Shown: positions 23,713 through 35,716 of the stretch, piece by piece | Layout: each line of letters opens with the position of its first letter | Numbering within the stretch: position 1 is the stretch's first letter | Translations under genes and position numbers: made by a program | NCBI RefSeq assembly: GCF_046630445.1 | Contig: NC_092340.1 | Span: 366,195,001 to 366,259,000, forward strand | Length of the DNA: 64,000 nucleotides | Direction of reading: 5' to 3' | Source: Rutidosis leptorrhynchoides | Lineage: Eukaryota > Streptophyta > Magnoliopsida > Asterales > Asteraceae | Notes under the pieces: generated by a model | What the model saw: the letters and a program-made list of their open reading frames with translations, nothing else | The model's database searches: none | What the model was told of the DNA's origin: nothing

Positions 23713-23974
23713 ATAAAATACAGAACTTAAAAACTTATGTATCAAGAAAGAATTTGTAACTACAAACAGCCAAATACGCAAAACGTAATAACGGTGATTC
23801 CCGGTCTTATTATTATCGTCACAAGCCACAAATTGGTTGGTATCTGCTATCAACTATAGCCATCCAAGCTAAAATTCTGAACGAAGCTCGATAATTGATT
23901 AATGAACGTAACATGTAAGAATAGAAGAGCAACACATACGAACAATAACCCTTTCTGATGCTTAATATCCCGTT

Positions 23975-26900
23975 TTAGTCGAGCTTGACATTAGAATACA
24001 AAAGAGTGTCCCTTGTGATTGGCATATACAAGAGGAACCATACCTGTACACAAATAAAAAACTAGGAATTACATCTTGGATTTTTCAAACGGGTTGTTGT
24101 TAAGGTACAAAAAAGACTTGGACTTTTTAATAACCGTCAAGTAAAAGTCAACATTAGTCAACATTAACCGGTTTGTACAACACATTCATGCACCTTGTCG
24201 TGTCGTTAGAAAAAACCTTACATCTGGTAGGTTCTAATCATTCTAAAGTAATGATAGGGTGTGCTAATAAGGCAATCGTTTTCAAAATGCATGACATTTC
24301 TAACAGGCACAGTTATGTTTTGGTCATCAGAGATAAAACTTATCTGGAAACGAGTGAACGGATGCAAAAACTGTAAAAAAAAACTTACCCCCATGAGAGT
24401 GGAAATTAGAAGAATTATGCCAGTAATCCATGCAAGTGTTCGTCTAACGAGAAGCACTTCTGCAATCAAAACTGAATCACGTGATCCCTCCTTCTCCTCT
24501 AACCAGCGAGGAGATGGTCGTGTAGTGTACTTTACACTTAGCATCATATCCGACTCTTCAGCAGGCGAACCGTTAAAAACAACAACCCCAACAATTTGAC
24601 CTGCATCAGCCTCTTAAAAGAATTATATTGATTTGTAAAGTTTCAATCAAGGTTGCAAAATTTGTTATTCGGGGACTAACCCATCAGGACTTTGGATGGA
24701 GTAACCGGCAATTCGAGGATTAATCGGATTGTACTTTTTATACATTTAAACAATATATTTCAAAATTATGTGTAAATATAGAAGAAAACCATAAACATAA
24801 ACATAAAGTTTAACATAATTGTCTAAAATCATTCATTTAGTTCATAAACTCTAAAATTCATGAAAAATGTTGATCAATTTTGACTTTAACCGACTTTAAT
24901 CAACAAATCCAATTTTGATCCATTAATTGTTTTTTGAACAGCAGTACGGGATCAGCCAGGGGGACTTAACCACCCACGCGTTCATCCCACAGTTGCATAA
25001 CCGGCCCCAACTGCTGCCCAGGAGGAACCCGGCCCAACGGAACGGATTGTTCTTAAAATGAGTAACGGGGAGTAATCGGGGTTTATTACAACAGTGGTTT
25101 CAATATAATATAACTCACGTTTTTTCATATAAAAAAACCATTGATAGTTTGAAAAATTAACAAAAGCAACTAGCAGTAAATAGGGGCCGCAAATTAAATA
25201 GTACATTGTGTTTCAGTTAAAAAAAATAATAATAAAAAATCAGTGATACAGAAAAAAGAATGACCTTCGTATGTTCTTTGCAAGAAGTCATATATCTTGG
25301 ATACTGATGTCACTAACAACTCAGCACCTCTCTGAACAATATCATTTGTTCCATAGTGCTCTTGAAAAGCCTATAATATATCACCGTTACTTAAAAAAAG
25401 TAAGATAGAAAAGCAAACCATCCGGATACTAAACATAATTGGTATCATGATTGTGATAAGAAACGAACACAAACCAAGTTTACTCCAAAAACAAGAGAGA
25501 TTATTATTACCTTGAACCCGTCAAATCTTCCTTTGATTAATTCTGCTGGCATAGGTGAACGTCCAGCTAAATCTTCATGTAGTTGTACTGCCCTCTCGAC
25601 ATTGCGGATAAGAGAGATGATGCTTTTTGTGAATTCTTGATCTGCTTTCTGCAAGTATAAGAGGAAGTTTATACCAAATAACAATACAGAGGAACTGGTA
25701 TCTAGCCATGATGATACATATAGACTTCACAAATACCTAAGAATTTGAAATGTAAAATGGGCAAGCCGGGCAGATTTTCTAACACAAAAACTTTCTTAGG
25801 TGTATATTTTTGTGTGATAAAATACAATTTCAAACATATAATAATTTCACTATGATAATCTAATCTCTTAAACATTAGTATGAATTAAAAGGTTTATGCA
25901 TAATAAAACGCTTTTGACAACTTTATCCATTTGACTCACTTCATTTCTACCTGTTTATTTGTTTTACCGACTCAAACCGTTAGGTAAAGAAACATAACCC
26001 TGAATTGACGCATTCATAAGTATGAATAGATAAAAAGGATGAAATAACAACCTTTGACATATGAAGCTTTAACTGCACATCATTCGCCAAGGGGACAGTT
26101 AACTCTCCAGTCAATGGCTCTGATGCAACATTAACATATGATCCACCCAACCAAGATGCCTGAATCGACAATTAATAGCAAAACATTCCATAAATGCTAA
26201 TAAAAGAATATACGGTACAATTGGAGTAACGAAAAATATAAGTAAAAACTAACAAAGTCAGTTAAATCTTTATCGGTGAATTCCATATCCGCAGAAAGGG
26301 GTTCATTTAAAGAGACCAGAGACACGTCATCCTCGTCTGCAAGTATACGTGTACAAATTTAGGTCATGCATATGAATAATTCCTTATATCACACAACAAA
26401 ACATAAGATCTCATACCTGACAGTTGAATTTCTGCATCTTCGGTAACAACTTCACTCTTTAGAGCACTACTGAAAACGTCATCAGAACCAACCTCAAGCT
26501 GCTTATCTGCATGCACCTAATAAGTTTAAAAAGATACTCCATTTAAAAGTACGTTTTGAAATGATGGCCAAGAATTTAGGTACCTCCGAATCCATTAATC
26601 TCAAGCAAGAAGACAGCATGAGGTCTAATAAAGGGGTTAGCCATAAGCACCTCATTCAACTGCAAGATAAACAAGGCTCTAATATCACATTAAACAGAAA
26701 TAATCAAGAGCAAAAACAAGAAATCTGTAGAAGTTTAAGTAATGTTGCCTTTTCTGAGCTCGCATAGGACAATGTAGAAGGAGGTTCGAAACCAAGCAAG
26801 ACTGATATAGCAGCACCTACTTCTAGAAGTGACATTGATTTGGACTGCAGAAAGAAAATTAAAACCAGCTGTTATAATGTACTCTTGATGTTACCTTATG

Positions 26901-28150
26901 GTATAAAAATAATTAATTATAGTGACTGTGTATTTATAAATTATAAATTATAATTTTTCCTCTTTGTTTTTTATTAAATCCTACCTCAATAGCTTTAGAT
27001 AGAGGGTAAATCATCATTTTCTACCTAAGTAAAGTGTCAAACGTGAAAGAGTGTAACTCGCCAGTAACCTATGAATTAGACAATATCACCATATACCTGG
27101 TTCACTTCACCAGGAGTTAGGACCCATATCTTGAACATCATTGGGACTATACGTTAGTCCTAGACTCGAATCACCAACTAACCACATATAAACTTGCTAT
27201 ACTATTGATGTTAATAAGAAAAATACAAGCGAGGCCATTTAGCTTGGAGGCAATCCTGTTTGAGTCCAAAAGCTCATCATTATTTAATTTAATTATTTAT
27301 TTATGATATAACAAAGGACGCAAATTTTGGTTCTAAGCACACAAAATAACACCTGAAACCAGAGGCGGGGACGGAGACAAGGGGATGCATGTGGATGCTC
27401 TGCCACCCTCAACTCCTCAAATAGGCCAATTATAATGTATTAAAAATTGTAAATTAATTGCAACATCCCCTAATTATGAATAATAGCCTCCATGATATGA
27501 TTTTTTTACTTAAAATAGTTACGATTTGTTTATGAAAATGTTATATTCATATTTAATTTTCGTGAATTGACTCCCTTATCAGTAAATCCTGACTTCGCCT
27601 CCGCCTAAAACGACTATGCGAGAACCAATACCACAATTACTATTTTATTGAACATGATCTCTTTTAGGTCAAGCATACATACAAATAATTGTCAAAGGCA
27701 TCAATCAGAAACACCACCATGTTTCAATAGCATCTAGAGTCTAGACAATTCTCTAACCTTAGATATACATAATCAGTTATATTTATATTACTAGTTAACA
27801 GAATTAACTAATATAATACCTAAATTCAGTTAACAAATGCAAAAATTGATTGCAGAAAAAAACAGCATCAAATCTGAATAAAATATTTGATACCTGAGAT
27901 GAAGCGGAATTCAAATAGTGGTGTGTTGAGCTATCAAGGAAATAAACTGAACCGGTTCCATCCGCCTGAAATAAAAAAATTAAACATGTATAATTAATTA
28001 ACCAATTTAAATCAAATTACAACTAAATTAATAGCTAGAACTATAACAGAGATCATGTAAATATTGATTACAAACCCTAGATTGTAAGCACAGAATCGAT
28101 GAAATGATTAGTAAGATCAAACAAACAGTTGGCGGTTTAATAGAATCCAT
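23975..28150 (-). CDS. Type I membrane protein of unknown function (DUF7794-like), 11 exons
   Basis: Exons in coding order: 28150-28076, 27965-27894, 26844-26749, 26659-26584, 26506-26417, 26336-26254, 26159-26052, 25648-25511, 25370-25265, 24600-24389, 24043-23975. They total 1,125 nt (374 residues plus TAA) with every junction in phase. The protein starts with a signal peptide (about residues 9-25, VCLILLIISSILCLQSRADG), then a segment with GSVYFLDSS--YLNSAS and SLLEVGAAISVLLGFEPPSTL. An acidic stretch (about 107-164) and a helical region (about 201-282) follow. One membrane span (about 337-358, AWITGIILLISTLMGVWFLL) and a short tail ending LLYSNVKLD complete it. This layout matches a plant family annotated only as uncharacterised transmembrane/DUF7794 proteins; the name is from memory. 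The N-terminal part should face the lumen. The intron at 26748-26660 uses a GC donor (AAG|GCAACA). Exons are intact. Confidence 0.88.
24648..25096. mobile_element. hAT-type MITE in an intron, itself carrying a SINE fragment
   Basis: Second member of the 16439-16840 family, with a perfect 8-bp duplication GTTTCAAT (24640-24647, 25097-25104). It lies in the intron between exons 9 and 10 of the membrane-protein gene and contains SINE-derived sequence near its right end. Confidence 0.8.
24929..25038 (-). mobile_element. SINE 3' fragment
   Basis: The minus strand matches the 3' half of the SINE at 15122-15420 (GCAGCAGTTG-GG-CGG-TTATGCAACTG, GATGAACGCGT-GGTGGTT). The 5' tRNA-like part is missing. 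Confidence 0.75.
27360..27603. mobile_element. hAT-type MITE in intron 2 of the membrane-protein gene
   Basis: 244 bp with ends CAGAGGCGGGG / complement of CTTCGCCTCCG, flanked by CCTGAAAC and CCTAAAAC (7 of 8 match). Confidence 0.6.
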
Positions 28151-28500
28151 TGTGAGAGAGAAAATAAAAATCTGTTTCCCGATCCACGATTCGGAAAAGG
28201 GAATTGATATTTTAATAGAACGTGATTTTGTTTATTAATTGTTGTTCAGGAAGAGGAAGATGAGGTCGGGATAGAACGATTATCAAACGGTGTCGTATTC
28301 TGACTTTGGAAGTTATATTTTAGTGGGCCTTTTGGGCTTTTTCATTTTGTTTGCTACTTAATCTTCTGGACAGGATTATTGGCAAAATCTATTGGGTCGA
28401 ATTAGAGTTATTGAAGTTTAAGTATGCAATTTTTTATATTTTATTATGATTATGATTTCGATTATAAGAATTTTAAGATTAATTAATGTAATTAATAATA
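28151..28500 (-). promoter_or_regulatory. Upstream region of the membrane-protein gene
   Basis: About 350 bp between the start codon and the first repeat. No clear TATA box. The probable Helitron end at 28580 limits how far the native promoter extends. Confidence 0.35.
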
Positions 28501-28516
28501 ATTAAAAATAATAATA

Positions 28517-28521
28517 ATAAC

Positions 28522-28576
<55 letters not shown>
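28517..28576. repeat. (TTA)n microsatellite
   Basis: About twenty TAT/ATT units directly before the Helitron terminus. Confidence 0.95.
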
Positions 28577-28577
<1 letters not shown>

Positions 28578-28579
28578 TA

Positions 28580-28608
28580 CTAGATTTATGAGTCCGTGCG
28601 TTGCACGG
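28580..28608 (-). mobile_element. Helitron 3' terminus
   Basis: On the minus strand: hairpin CCGTGC-AAC-GCACGG (28608-28594), ten bases, then CTAG (28583-28580) followed by T, inserted in AT-rich DNA. This is the standard 3' end of plant Helitrons. A related but changed hairpin (CCGTGCAACGGACGGGCTC) at about 29281-29299, and the start of another at about 32173-32185, suggest nested relatives. The 5' TC end was not identified, so the element's length is unknown. Confidence 0.55.
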
Positions 28609-29547
28609 GGACTCATTCGAAATTTTTAAATAGTATATTTCAGTTGTATATAAACTAACGATACTCTATCATCATTATTGTAAGTAATGTTGTGAGTTGT
28701 ATTTGTAATCTAAAAATAATACATATCATAAAAGTGTTGCTAAGTTCATTTTTCATAAAGTTATTCAAAACTCAATCTTAAGTTATTCATTCATGCAAAC
28801 ATGAAACAAATAAAAAGAACGCTCTTTATAGCGCTAATTGAATAAACATTTTGTGCCAACCTTGATCCGATATTCTTTTCGAAAAGGATAAAACCATATG
28901 ACATACACAGATTTGGTTGTTCATACATTATAAGATAAAATGTAAAATAGTTGTTCATACATTAATTCATGAGACAATTTAAAGATAGTTACTATAGAAA
29001 ACATGCATAAGATAAAATGCACGTTCTTTAAAGTGGTGATTGAATAAACATCTAGTGTTAAGTTTTAGTCGAATTTCCTTAGGAAAATGCCTAAATCCAT
29101 AAGACACACAGAGGTTAGGTGATTTCTTTGAGTTCTCTTTTTTCAACAGCCATTTGTATTTCCGTTTTGCCAAATTGTAGCACTTTACTCTTTTACCACT
29201 ACGTAGGCCTGGAAGTATATGATTTCGGTTGGAAGACGCTAAAAAGCATAATAAAAATATATAATAAAAATATTTAAGAGCCCGTCCGTTGCACGGTTAC
29301 TCTTAATCAAACAAACTGGAATCGTAAAATGTTATATCAATTAAGTATATGATAAAAACAATATCACAAGTATTGTTGTGGATGAAATAAACATAAAGTT
29401 GTAATATTAATGATTACATTTTTTATGAAATGCTTTTTAATCAACATTATAGCAAAAGTAAAAGAGATTAACAAAAGTATAGAAGCTATGCGAACGAGAG
29501 GGGTTTCGGTGGCGCTGTCGAATATGAGTTGTTAATGTTTTTTGTCT

Positions 29548-29640
29548 TCAACCCTCTTCTCCAAGAGATGCAAGAATAGTTGAAAGCTCAAGTCTAGAAT
29601 CTGCAAGTGCTTGAAGAAGTTGTTTTCTTGATTCTGCAGC
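29548..29640 (-). pseudogene. Exon-like gene fragment, terminal exon
   Basis: Preceded by a good acceptor (TTGTACCAG) and open for 30 codons to TGA: a Leu/Ala/Glu-rich helical sequence starting AAESRKQLLQALADSRLELS. I do not recognise the parent gene. The setting behind a Helitron end suggests capture. Confidence 0.45.
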
Positions 29641-30384
29641 CTGGTACAACATAAGACATGGGTTGAATATAAAGCTCTGAACTAAACTTTATTGACTATA
29701 CAACTGTTGACTATGACAAGTGGTAATATGGGTCATAAACATACAGTTGTAATATTAATGTATTACATTTTTTATGAAATGTTTTTCAAACAACATTATA
29801 ACAAAACTAAAAGAGGTTAACAAAAGTATAGAAGCTATGTCAGCAAAACTAATAGAAACTATAAAAAAACTAAAGGATATGATAGACGATATTATATAGT
29901 AAGTGAAAGAAATATGAGCCCATCCATAGTGTTCTTTTGATTGCCCATCTATAGTGTTCTTTTGATTGCCATTATGGGAAAAAAAATACCATTCAAGCTT
30001 TTTATCAAACACTTGAAATGCAAACAACATTTAACATTCAACCAAAACATCCTTATTTATCAAACATACTCTATCAAATATTCCTTTCCCGGTTACGAAT
30101 TTATAAGTTATATAAGTTTGGTAGATAGGTTACAAATGCAATGTTCAAATTACGTACGACATACTATTACTTTTCTATAATTGAACCATTTGATTGCTTC
30201 GAGTGTGTTCCCCTTGATTACATGTTATGGGATAGTGTATAACCTATGCAAAAAACAATTCTTAAAACTTAAATGTTTGGATCAGTTAGAGTTGCCCTAT
30301 TGTACATATACATCGGTAAATTTTAAGTCTGAAGATAAGATTATGTTCAAAACTTAATGATATGCAAGAAAGAAAAGAACTCAC

Positions 30385-30494
30385 CTTAAAGTGACACAAT
30401 GAAACTCATTTGGTGTAACCTTCCATGGACGTGCTTTTTCATCGAATTCATTGATCTTCACATGATCCGAACATTTAAGTGAGACTGATTTCAT
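30385..30494 (-). pseudogene. Exon-like gene fragment, possible first exon
   Basis: Starts with ATG, is open for 36 codons (includes HVKINEFDEKARPWKVTPNE) and ends at a good donor (AAG|GTGAG). The family is not recognised. Confidence 0.4.
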
Positions 30495-30929
30495 CAACGA
30501 AGAAAAAAATACAAAATTTCAAATCCCCAAGATAAGTGCTGAATCCGTTAAACAAACACAACCACCAGATCATTAGATACATGTATCACCTCACCATAAA
30601 CTAATACTTAACAAAATGGTCAAAGACAATTGATTCACTAAAAAGCCCTGTATTACTCTTTCATTACAGTTGTTGAACAAAATCAAAAAACTATCAAAAA
30701 AATAATAAACTGGGACAAATAACATCGTGCAAAAATTTGAAGATTTTTTCTCTTATTTACATAGCAAAATCTTTAATAGGAACTTTAAAGATAACAAATC
30801 TAGAGTGATAAACTACCAGTTATACTACTTTATTACTGAGTTGACACTTATCTTTATAAACTGATACATGTGAGCTAAAGACAAATAAGATTAGATAAAA
30901 GAGGCACATATTCATAACCTACCTTAAAG

Positions 30930-31165
30930 TGACAAGCTAATGACATTTTAAGTAAATTATAAGGTTGTTACCTTAAAGCACGTTACAATACCTGCAACAA
31001 AGAATATATACAGTTAATGACAACTTAAATAAATTATAAAGTTGTTACCTCAAAGCACCTTACAACACTTGCAACAAAGAATATATACAGTTAATGACAA
31101 CTTAATTAAATTATAAAGTTGTTACCTCAAAGCACCTTAACAACACCTGCAACAAAGAATATATA
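30930..31165. repeat. 77-bp tandem repeat, about three units
   Basis: GTTGTTACCT-AAAGCACCTTA-CAAC recurs at 30964, 31041 and 31118 with AGAATATATACAGTTAATGAC between. The 77-base period is exact for two steps. Confidence 0.9.
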
Positions 31166-31445
31166 TATTTATATGATTTGTGGATATTTATTGTGATTTG
31201 GACATCAATATGTAATTAATTTGTAAATACAATAACATCATATGTATTCACTTATTGAAGGATTCATGATCAATTGCTGAAGGCAACAGGGCACTCTGCT
31301 CTATGCATAAGTTTTGTTTCATCTGCATAAAATAATTAAACCACAATTCAAATATGTTTCTATCAAAATGTAGGTCTGTCATTTCCATTTCAAATGTGAA
31401 TTGTCAAACTGGTGAGGTAACTCTTAACGTTCTTACTTGTATTAC

Positions 31446-31515
31446 CTCTTTGTTGAGACTCTTGAACCGCCTTTATCCATGATCGAGCATATGTTGCTAC
31501 TTTATTCGTCGTTTG
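31446..31515 (-). pseudogene. Exon-like gene fragment
   Basis: Acceptor GTTGCAG, then 23 open codons (TYARSWIKAVQESQQR), then donor AGAG|GTAAT. The family is not recognised. Confidence 0.4.
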
Positions 31516-31695
31516 CTGCAACTGTACGCATTTCCAATCAGTTGAATTAAAACACTTGAACTCTAAAAGCAATTAAAAATGAAATAAAGAGGCATCTTCT
31601 CAAAGGTCTGATACTTTACAGCTCAGAAACAATCGAATATGCTTGCACTTTATATCCTTCATACATTGGTAATCACAGACTACAGTTCCTATAAC

Positions 31696-31742
31696 CTGCT
31701 GCAGCAACAATCGATCCACTTGAAGTAACAAAACTCACAACC
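31696..31742 (-). pseudogene. Exon-like fragment, GRF-zinc-finger-like
   Basis: Bounded by TTTGCAG and GCAG|GTTAT. In the phase starting at its first base it reads GCEFCYFKWID, resembling the GC-x-F-F-x-W-x-D end of plant GRF-type zinc fingers. The match is short. Confidence 0.35.
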
Positions 31743-31744
31743 CT

Positions 31745-32488
31745 GCAAAAACATAAAATATTTGTAACCATCGACGGAAAGTAATTACTTAAATATTTTT
31801 GTGTGATCAACTTCATGTTGCTGTTTTACCAACAAATATACCAAATGGGTTGTAATGTCCACAGTTAAATGGGGGTGAAAATGCTACCTATAACTACACA
31901 AAACGTATGATACAATTACACTGACGAAACCGTCATTATTGATTATATTTGTATTGAAACCAAATGTATTGAGAATATCAGAATTGTGAACGCTATGAAT
32001 GAATACAATTAAAATGCAACTATGAATAGTTTATAGTCATTGTTACCAAATTTTCTTTACTCACCATATGCATCCATAACCCACAAATCCACGATAGTAA
32101 TAATAGTAGCTGGTACAAATAAAGATGTTATAGTAAATCACGTGCTAACGTTTACAATACAATAGGCTACTTCTATGAGCCCGTCCGTTCGATGGAAGCT
32201 ATAAAAACCATTAAACAAATACAATATTCTAAAAGACACATATATACATATATAAACCCAAACTGAACCAATTTGTCTTGCATTATGAACCTGCTTTATT
32301 TGTTAGTATTACAAAACCATTATACAAAAATACATTAGTTCCTCAGTTGTCACGTGTTATTTCCTTGATTAATTTTAATAAAAAATATTTAATTAGATTA
32401 ATGACATTTTATGAAAGCATTAATGATTTTATCAATTATTATGTATATTAATAGTAATATTAATATTCATGGGATTTGATAGTAATTG
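31745..32488. other. AT-rich sequence of the probable Helitron, nothing recognised
   Basis: No supported exon. TGAGCCCGTCCGTT at about 32174 resembles the Helitron hairpin arm but lacks its partner. Confidence 0.35.
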
Positions 32489-33433
32489 TGTGATGACCCG
32501 AAAATTTCTGACCAAATTTAAACTTAATCTTTGTATGATTAACATTTTCGACACGATAAGCAAAGTCTGTAAAACTGAATCTCAAAATTTTTGAACTACT
32601 TTTATATATTTAAATACCTTCGGTTGTTTTCGACGATTCGCGAACAATTATATGTAAATAGATACATATATACTATAACTTGAAAAGGTAACAATGTATT
32701 AATTGTTTGATACCGTACATTAAACTTATTGGTTTAAATATCTATTTGAATATATATGATAAGTTGAAATATTTATTATTAAAATTTATTTATAAATAAC
32801 TTCCAATGTGTATTTAACAACTGATTTATGTATATTAAAAAGATATATACATATATATAATTTCAAGTTATTTAGTAAATGATGGTAACATTCGTTTATT
32901 GATTCGATTGATATTCATATAAGTTAACTAATGCGTTTAAGATGAACCAGTAAAACACTAATTTGCTACAGTATTTTCAAATTGCTACAATACCCAAAAT
33001 GCTACAGTGTTTTCGAAAATCACTATTTGCTACAGTGAATTGCTACAGTAAACACTATTTTAAAATGTATTTTAACAAATAGCGAGACGGTGATTTATAG
33101 AAGTAAATGACCAAAACACTCAAATGTATAAGTTATATTTTGAGTGATATAATTTAGGGATAATTTAAGGCTATATTTTGACTAAGGTACGTGTCCCAAA
33201 ATGTAATGTACAAGTTTTCTCAGCGTACGAAGGGACATTCGAAAAACCGGAACCGGGACATAAGTCGAGTGACGACGTACGACTTATCGAAACAAAAATT
33301 ACAAGTCAACTATGCACATAAATTTAATATAATATATAATTAATTATATAAATTAAATATATATTATATATATTAATATTTAATTACGTCGACAAGCTAA
33401 ATTACCAAATCATATGTGAGCTGGAAAAGGGGT

Positions 33434-33508
33434 CCATGCGATCGCATGGAGTCCCCTCACAACATCCACGCGATCGCATGGCAGGGATTTTCAGGCCACA
33501 TTATAAAA
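33434..33508 (+). promoter_or_regulatory. Paired palindromes plus TATA box of the solo LTR
   Basis: CCATGCGATCGCATGG at 33434-33449, a copy with one change at 33466-33481, then TATAAAA at 33502-33508: the same spacing as in the other B-type LTR. Confidence 0.7.
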
Positions 33509-33566
33509 GCTCGATCATTTTGGTAGTTTGAAGAACACACATACACATACACGATACATCTTACAT

Positions 33567-33569
33567 TTA

Positions 33570-33652
<83 letters not shown>

Positions 33653-33690
33653 TATTATTAAGATTAATTATTATTATTATTAATCTTATT
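33567..33690. repeat. (ATT)n microsatellite in the solo LTR
   Basis: Long trinucleotide run at the position matching 9285-9395. Confidence 0.95.
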
Positions 33691-34897
33691 ATTAGTAGTA
33701 CTATTATACATAAAATACTACAACGAAGTCATGAGTGTGTCATTTTAAAAATGAGTTTTACGAGCGGGATAGAGCTAAAGAAATTATGGGTTATTGCCAA
33801 GGAGGTTATGGGTAATGTTCAGGGGTATATTTATGAATCAAACCTAGTGTTTATCATCTCCGTTACGTCTACGTACTTTCCTACAATATTAAATCTCAAT
33901 ATTGATACGTTGAGATCTACGGTTATTTGGTAATCCGAGTTTCGGTCACATTTTGGTGAACAACTTTATATGCTGCTAAGGTGAGTTTCATATGCTCCCT
34001 TTTTAATTGCTTTTGCAATCTATATTTTTGGGCTGAGAATACATGCACTTTATTTTTAACGCAATGGATACAAGTACATACTAAATTCTACACTGAGTTT
34101 GAACTGAAAATCCCTTAGCTTTGGTAACTAGTAACTGCCAATTATAAGAACTGGTGGGCGCGAGTAGTAGTATATGGATCCATAGGGCTTGACATCCCCG
34201 TCTGTTCCAGGTATAGAAACCCTAGCCTGAACTATAAAACAGACGTATGCTATTTGAGTTTAGTACACGTTGGTTTGCGTGTATTGTACATGTTGGTTGC
34301 ATGTATGTTAAAACAAGGGTACTTATTATAACGTTAAAGCTTAGTTACCAGGGTGCTCAATCTTGTAGAATATTTTGATAAATGTTTCTGGATGAAACAA
34401 CTGAAATCCTGTGATCCACCTTTATATACAGATTAAACGAAACATTAATACTATGAACTCACCAACCTTTGTGTTGACACTTGTTAGCATGTTTATTCTC
34501 AGGTTCCCTAGAAGTCTTTCGCTGTTTGCTTATATGTTAGACAAGCTATGTGCATGGAGTCATACATGGCATATTTTTCAAGGAAACGTTGCATTCACCA
34601 AATCATCACCATGTATCTTATTTTGACTGCATTGTCAATGGAAGTATTATTGTAAATTATTATATTAAGGTGATTGTCTATATGTAGAAATCATCAGATG
34701 TCGAAAACCTTGGATTTAAATATTCATTTATGATGTGCCTTTTCAAAAGAATGCAATGTTTACAAAACGTATCATATAGAGGTCAAATACCTCGCAATGA
34801 AATCGATGAATGACGTGTTCGTCCATATGGATTTGGAGCGATCGTCACAAATTGATATAACCATTATTGCTTTCATAAATGATTGACGGATGACATT

Positions 34898-35065
34898 TGT
34901 TATGCTCGACACATTTGACCCATTCACAAGACACATTAGACCTGTCTCTATTTATTGAACTTTAGGACATGTAAACACAATTGTTATGCTCGACACATTT
35001 GACCTATTCACAAGACACATTAGACCTGTCTCTATTTATTGAACTTTAGGACATTAGACCTATCT
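34898..35065. repeat. 84-bp tandem duplication
   Basis: TGTTATGCTCGACACATTTG recurs at 34898 and 34982, each followed by TTCACAAGACACATTAGACC. A third partial piece (CATTAGACCTATCTCTATT) follows. Confidence 0.85.
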
Positions 35066-35336
35066 CTATTTAGTGACTGACATAAATATATTTAGGTTGG
35101 ATAATGTCCTAAGCAACTTCAAATTTAGCACATGTAAACACAATTCATATAGGGCTGTGTAATTTTAATAAATTCAACTATCAAGAAGCAACTAATCAAT
35201 TGTATCCATTGATTAATGAATGATAAGGTCGAATGTGGCATATGTAAAGACAAATCATATACAATTTAGCGTAATTAAAAAAAACAGTTCAGCCTATTAT
35301 ACATGAAAAGGAATACACAATCTAAATTAAATCTAC

Positions 35337-35392
35337 CTTCTCATCAGAGGCAATGAAGTATGTGCTCAATCTATAAAATGATCCTTTTGTTG
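35337..35392 (-). pseudogene. Exon-like gene fragment
   Basis: Acceptor CCATACAG, 18 open codons (TKGSFYRLSTYFIASDEK), donor AAG|GTAGA. The family is not recognised; same orientation as the other fragments behind the Helitron end. Confidence 0.35.
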
Positions 35393-35716
35393 CTGTATGG
35401 GCCTAATCTTCATACATTAAGTACAACATAGTGACTGATTATCGTTCATTAAGATATGTAACCTCACTATTTCCATATTTCAATCCATCATTAATCGAAT
35501 TTGACGCTTTAAACAAAAACGATCTTATTCGGCTACCGACTTTCACCTTTCAACTAAAGGAACACTAAGTATGAATATGACTCTAATAAGGAAGCTGAAA
35601 ACAAAAGGGTTTCACTAAATTAAACTTAGATAAAAATGAAACCGCTGATTGAGATATTTAAAAAAAAATGCATAATCAAATATCATACGTTGTATCGATC
35701 AAACGTACAGATAAAA

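Larger units (their letters stand above)
32489..34849 (+). mobile_element. Solo LTR, Tekay-like subfamily B
   Basis: TGTGATGACCC...GATCGTCACA, 2,361 bp, flanked by the perfect duplication AATTG (32484-32488, 34850-34854). No primer site, purine tract or internal sequence adjoins it, so it is a product of LTR-LTR recombination. Compared with 8185-11201 it lacks about 650 bp internally, with GTTGAG at the junction. Confidence 0.93.

Noticed and set aside
26561..26767. 68-codon frame on +
   Set aside because: It is the antisense of exons 3 and 4 of the minus-strand gene.
30930..31165. CRISPR-like array
   Set aside because: The 77-bp units are adjacent tandem copies without spacers, in a plant nuclear genome.
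32489..34849. Pairing of this LTR with 8185-11201 as one 26-kb element
   Set aside because: The solo LTR has its own perfect target duplication and two host genes lie between.
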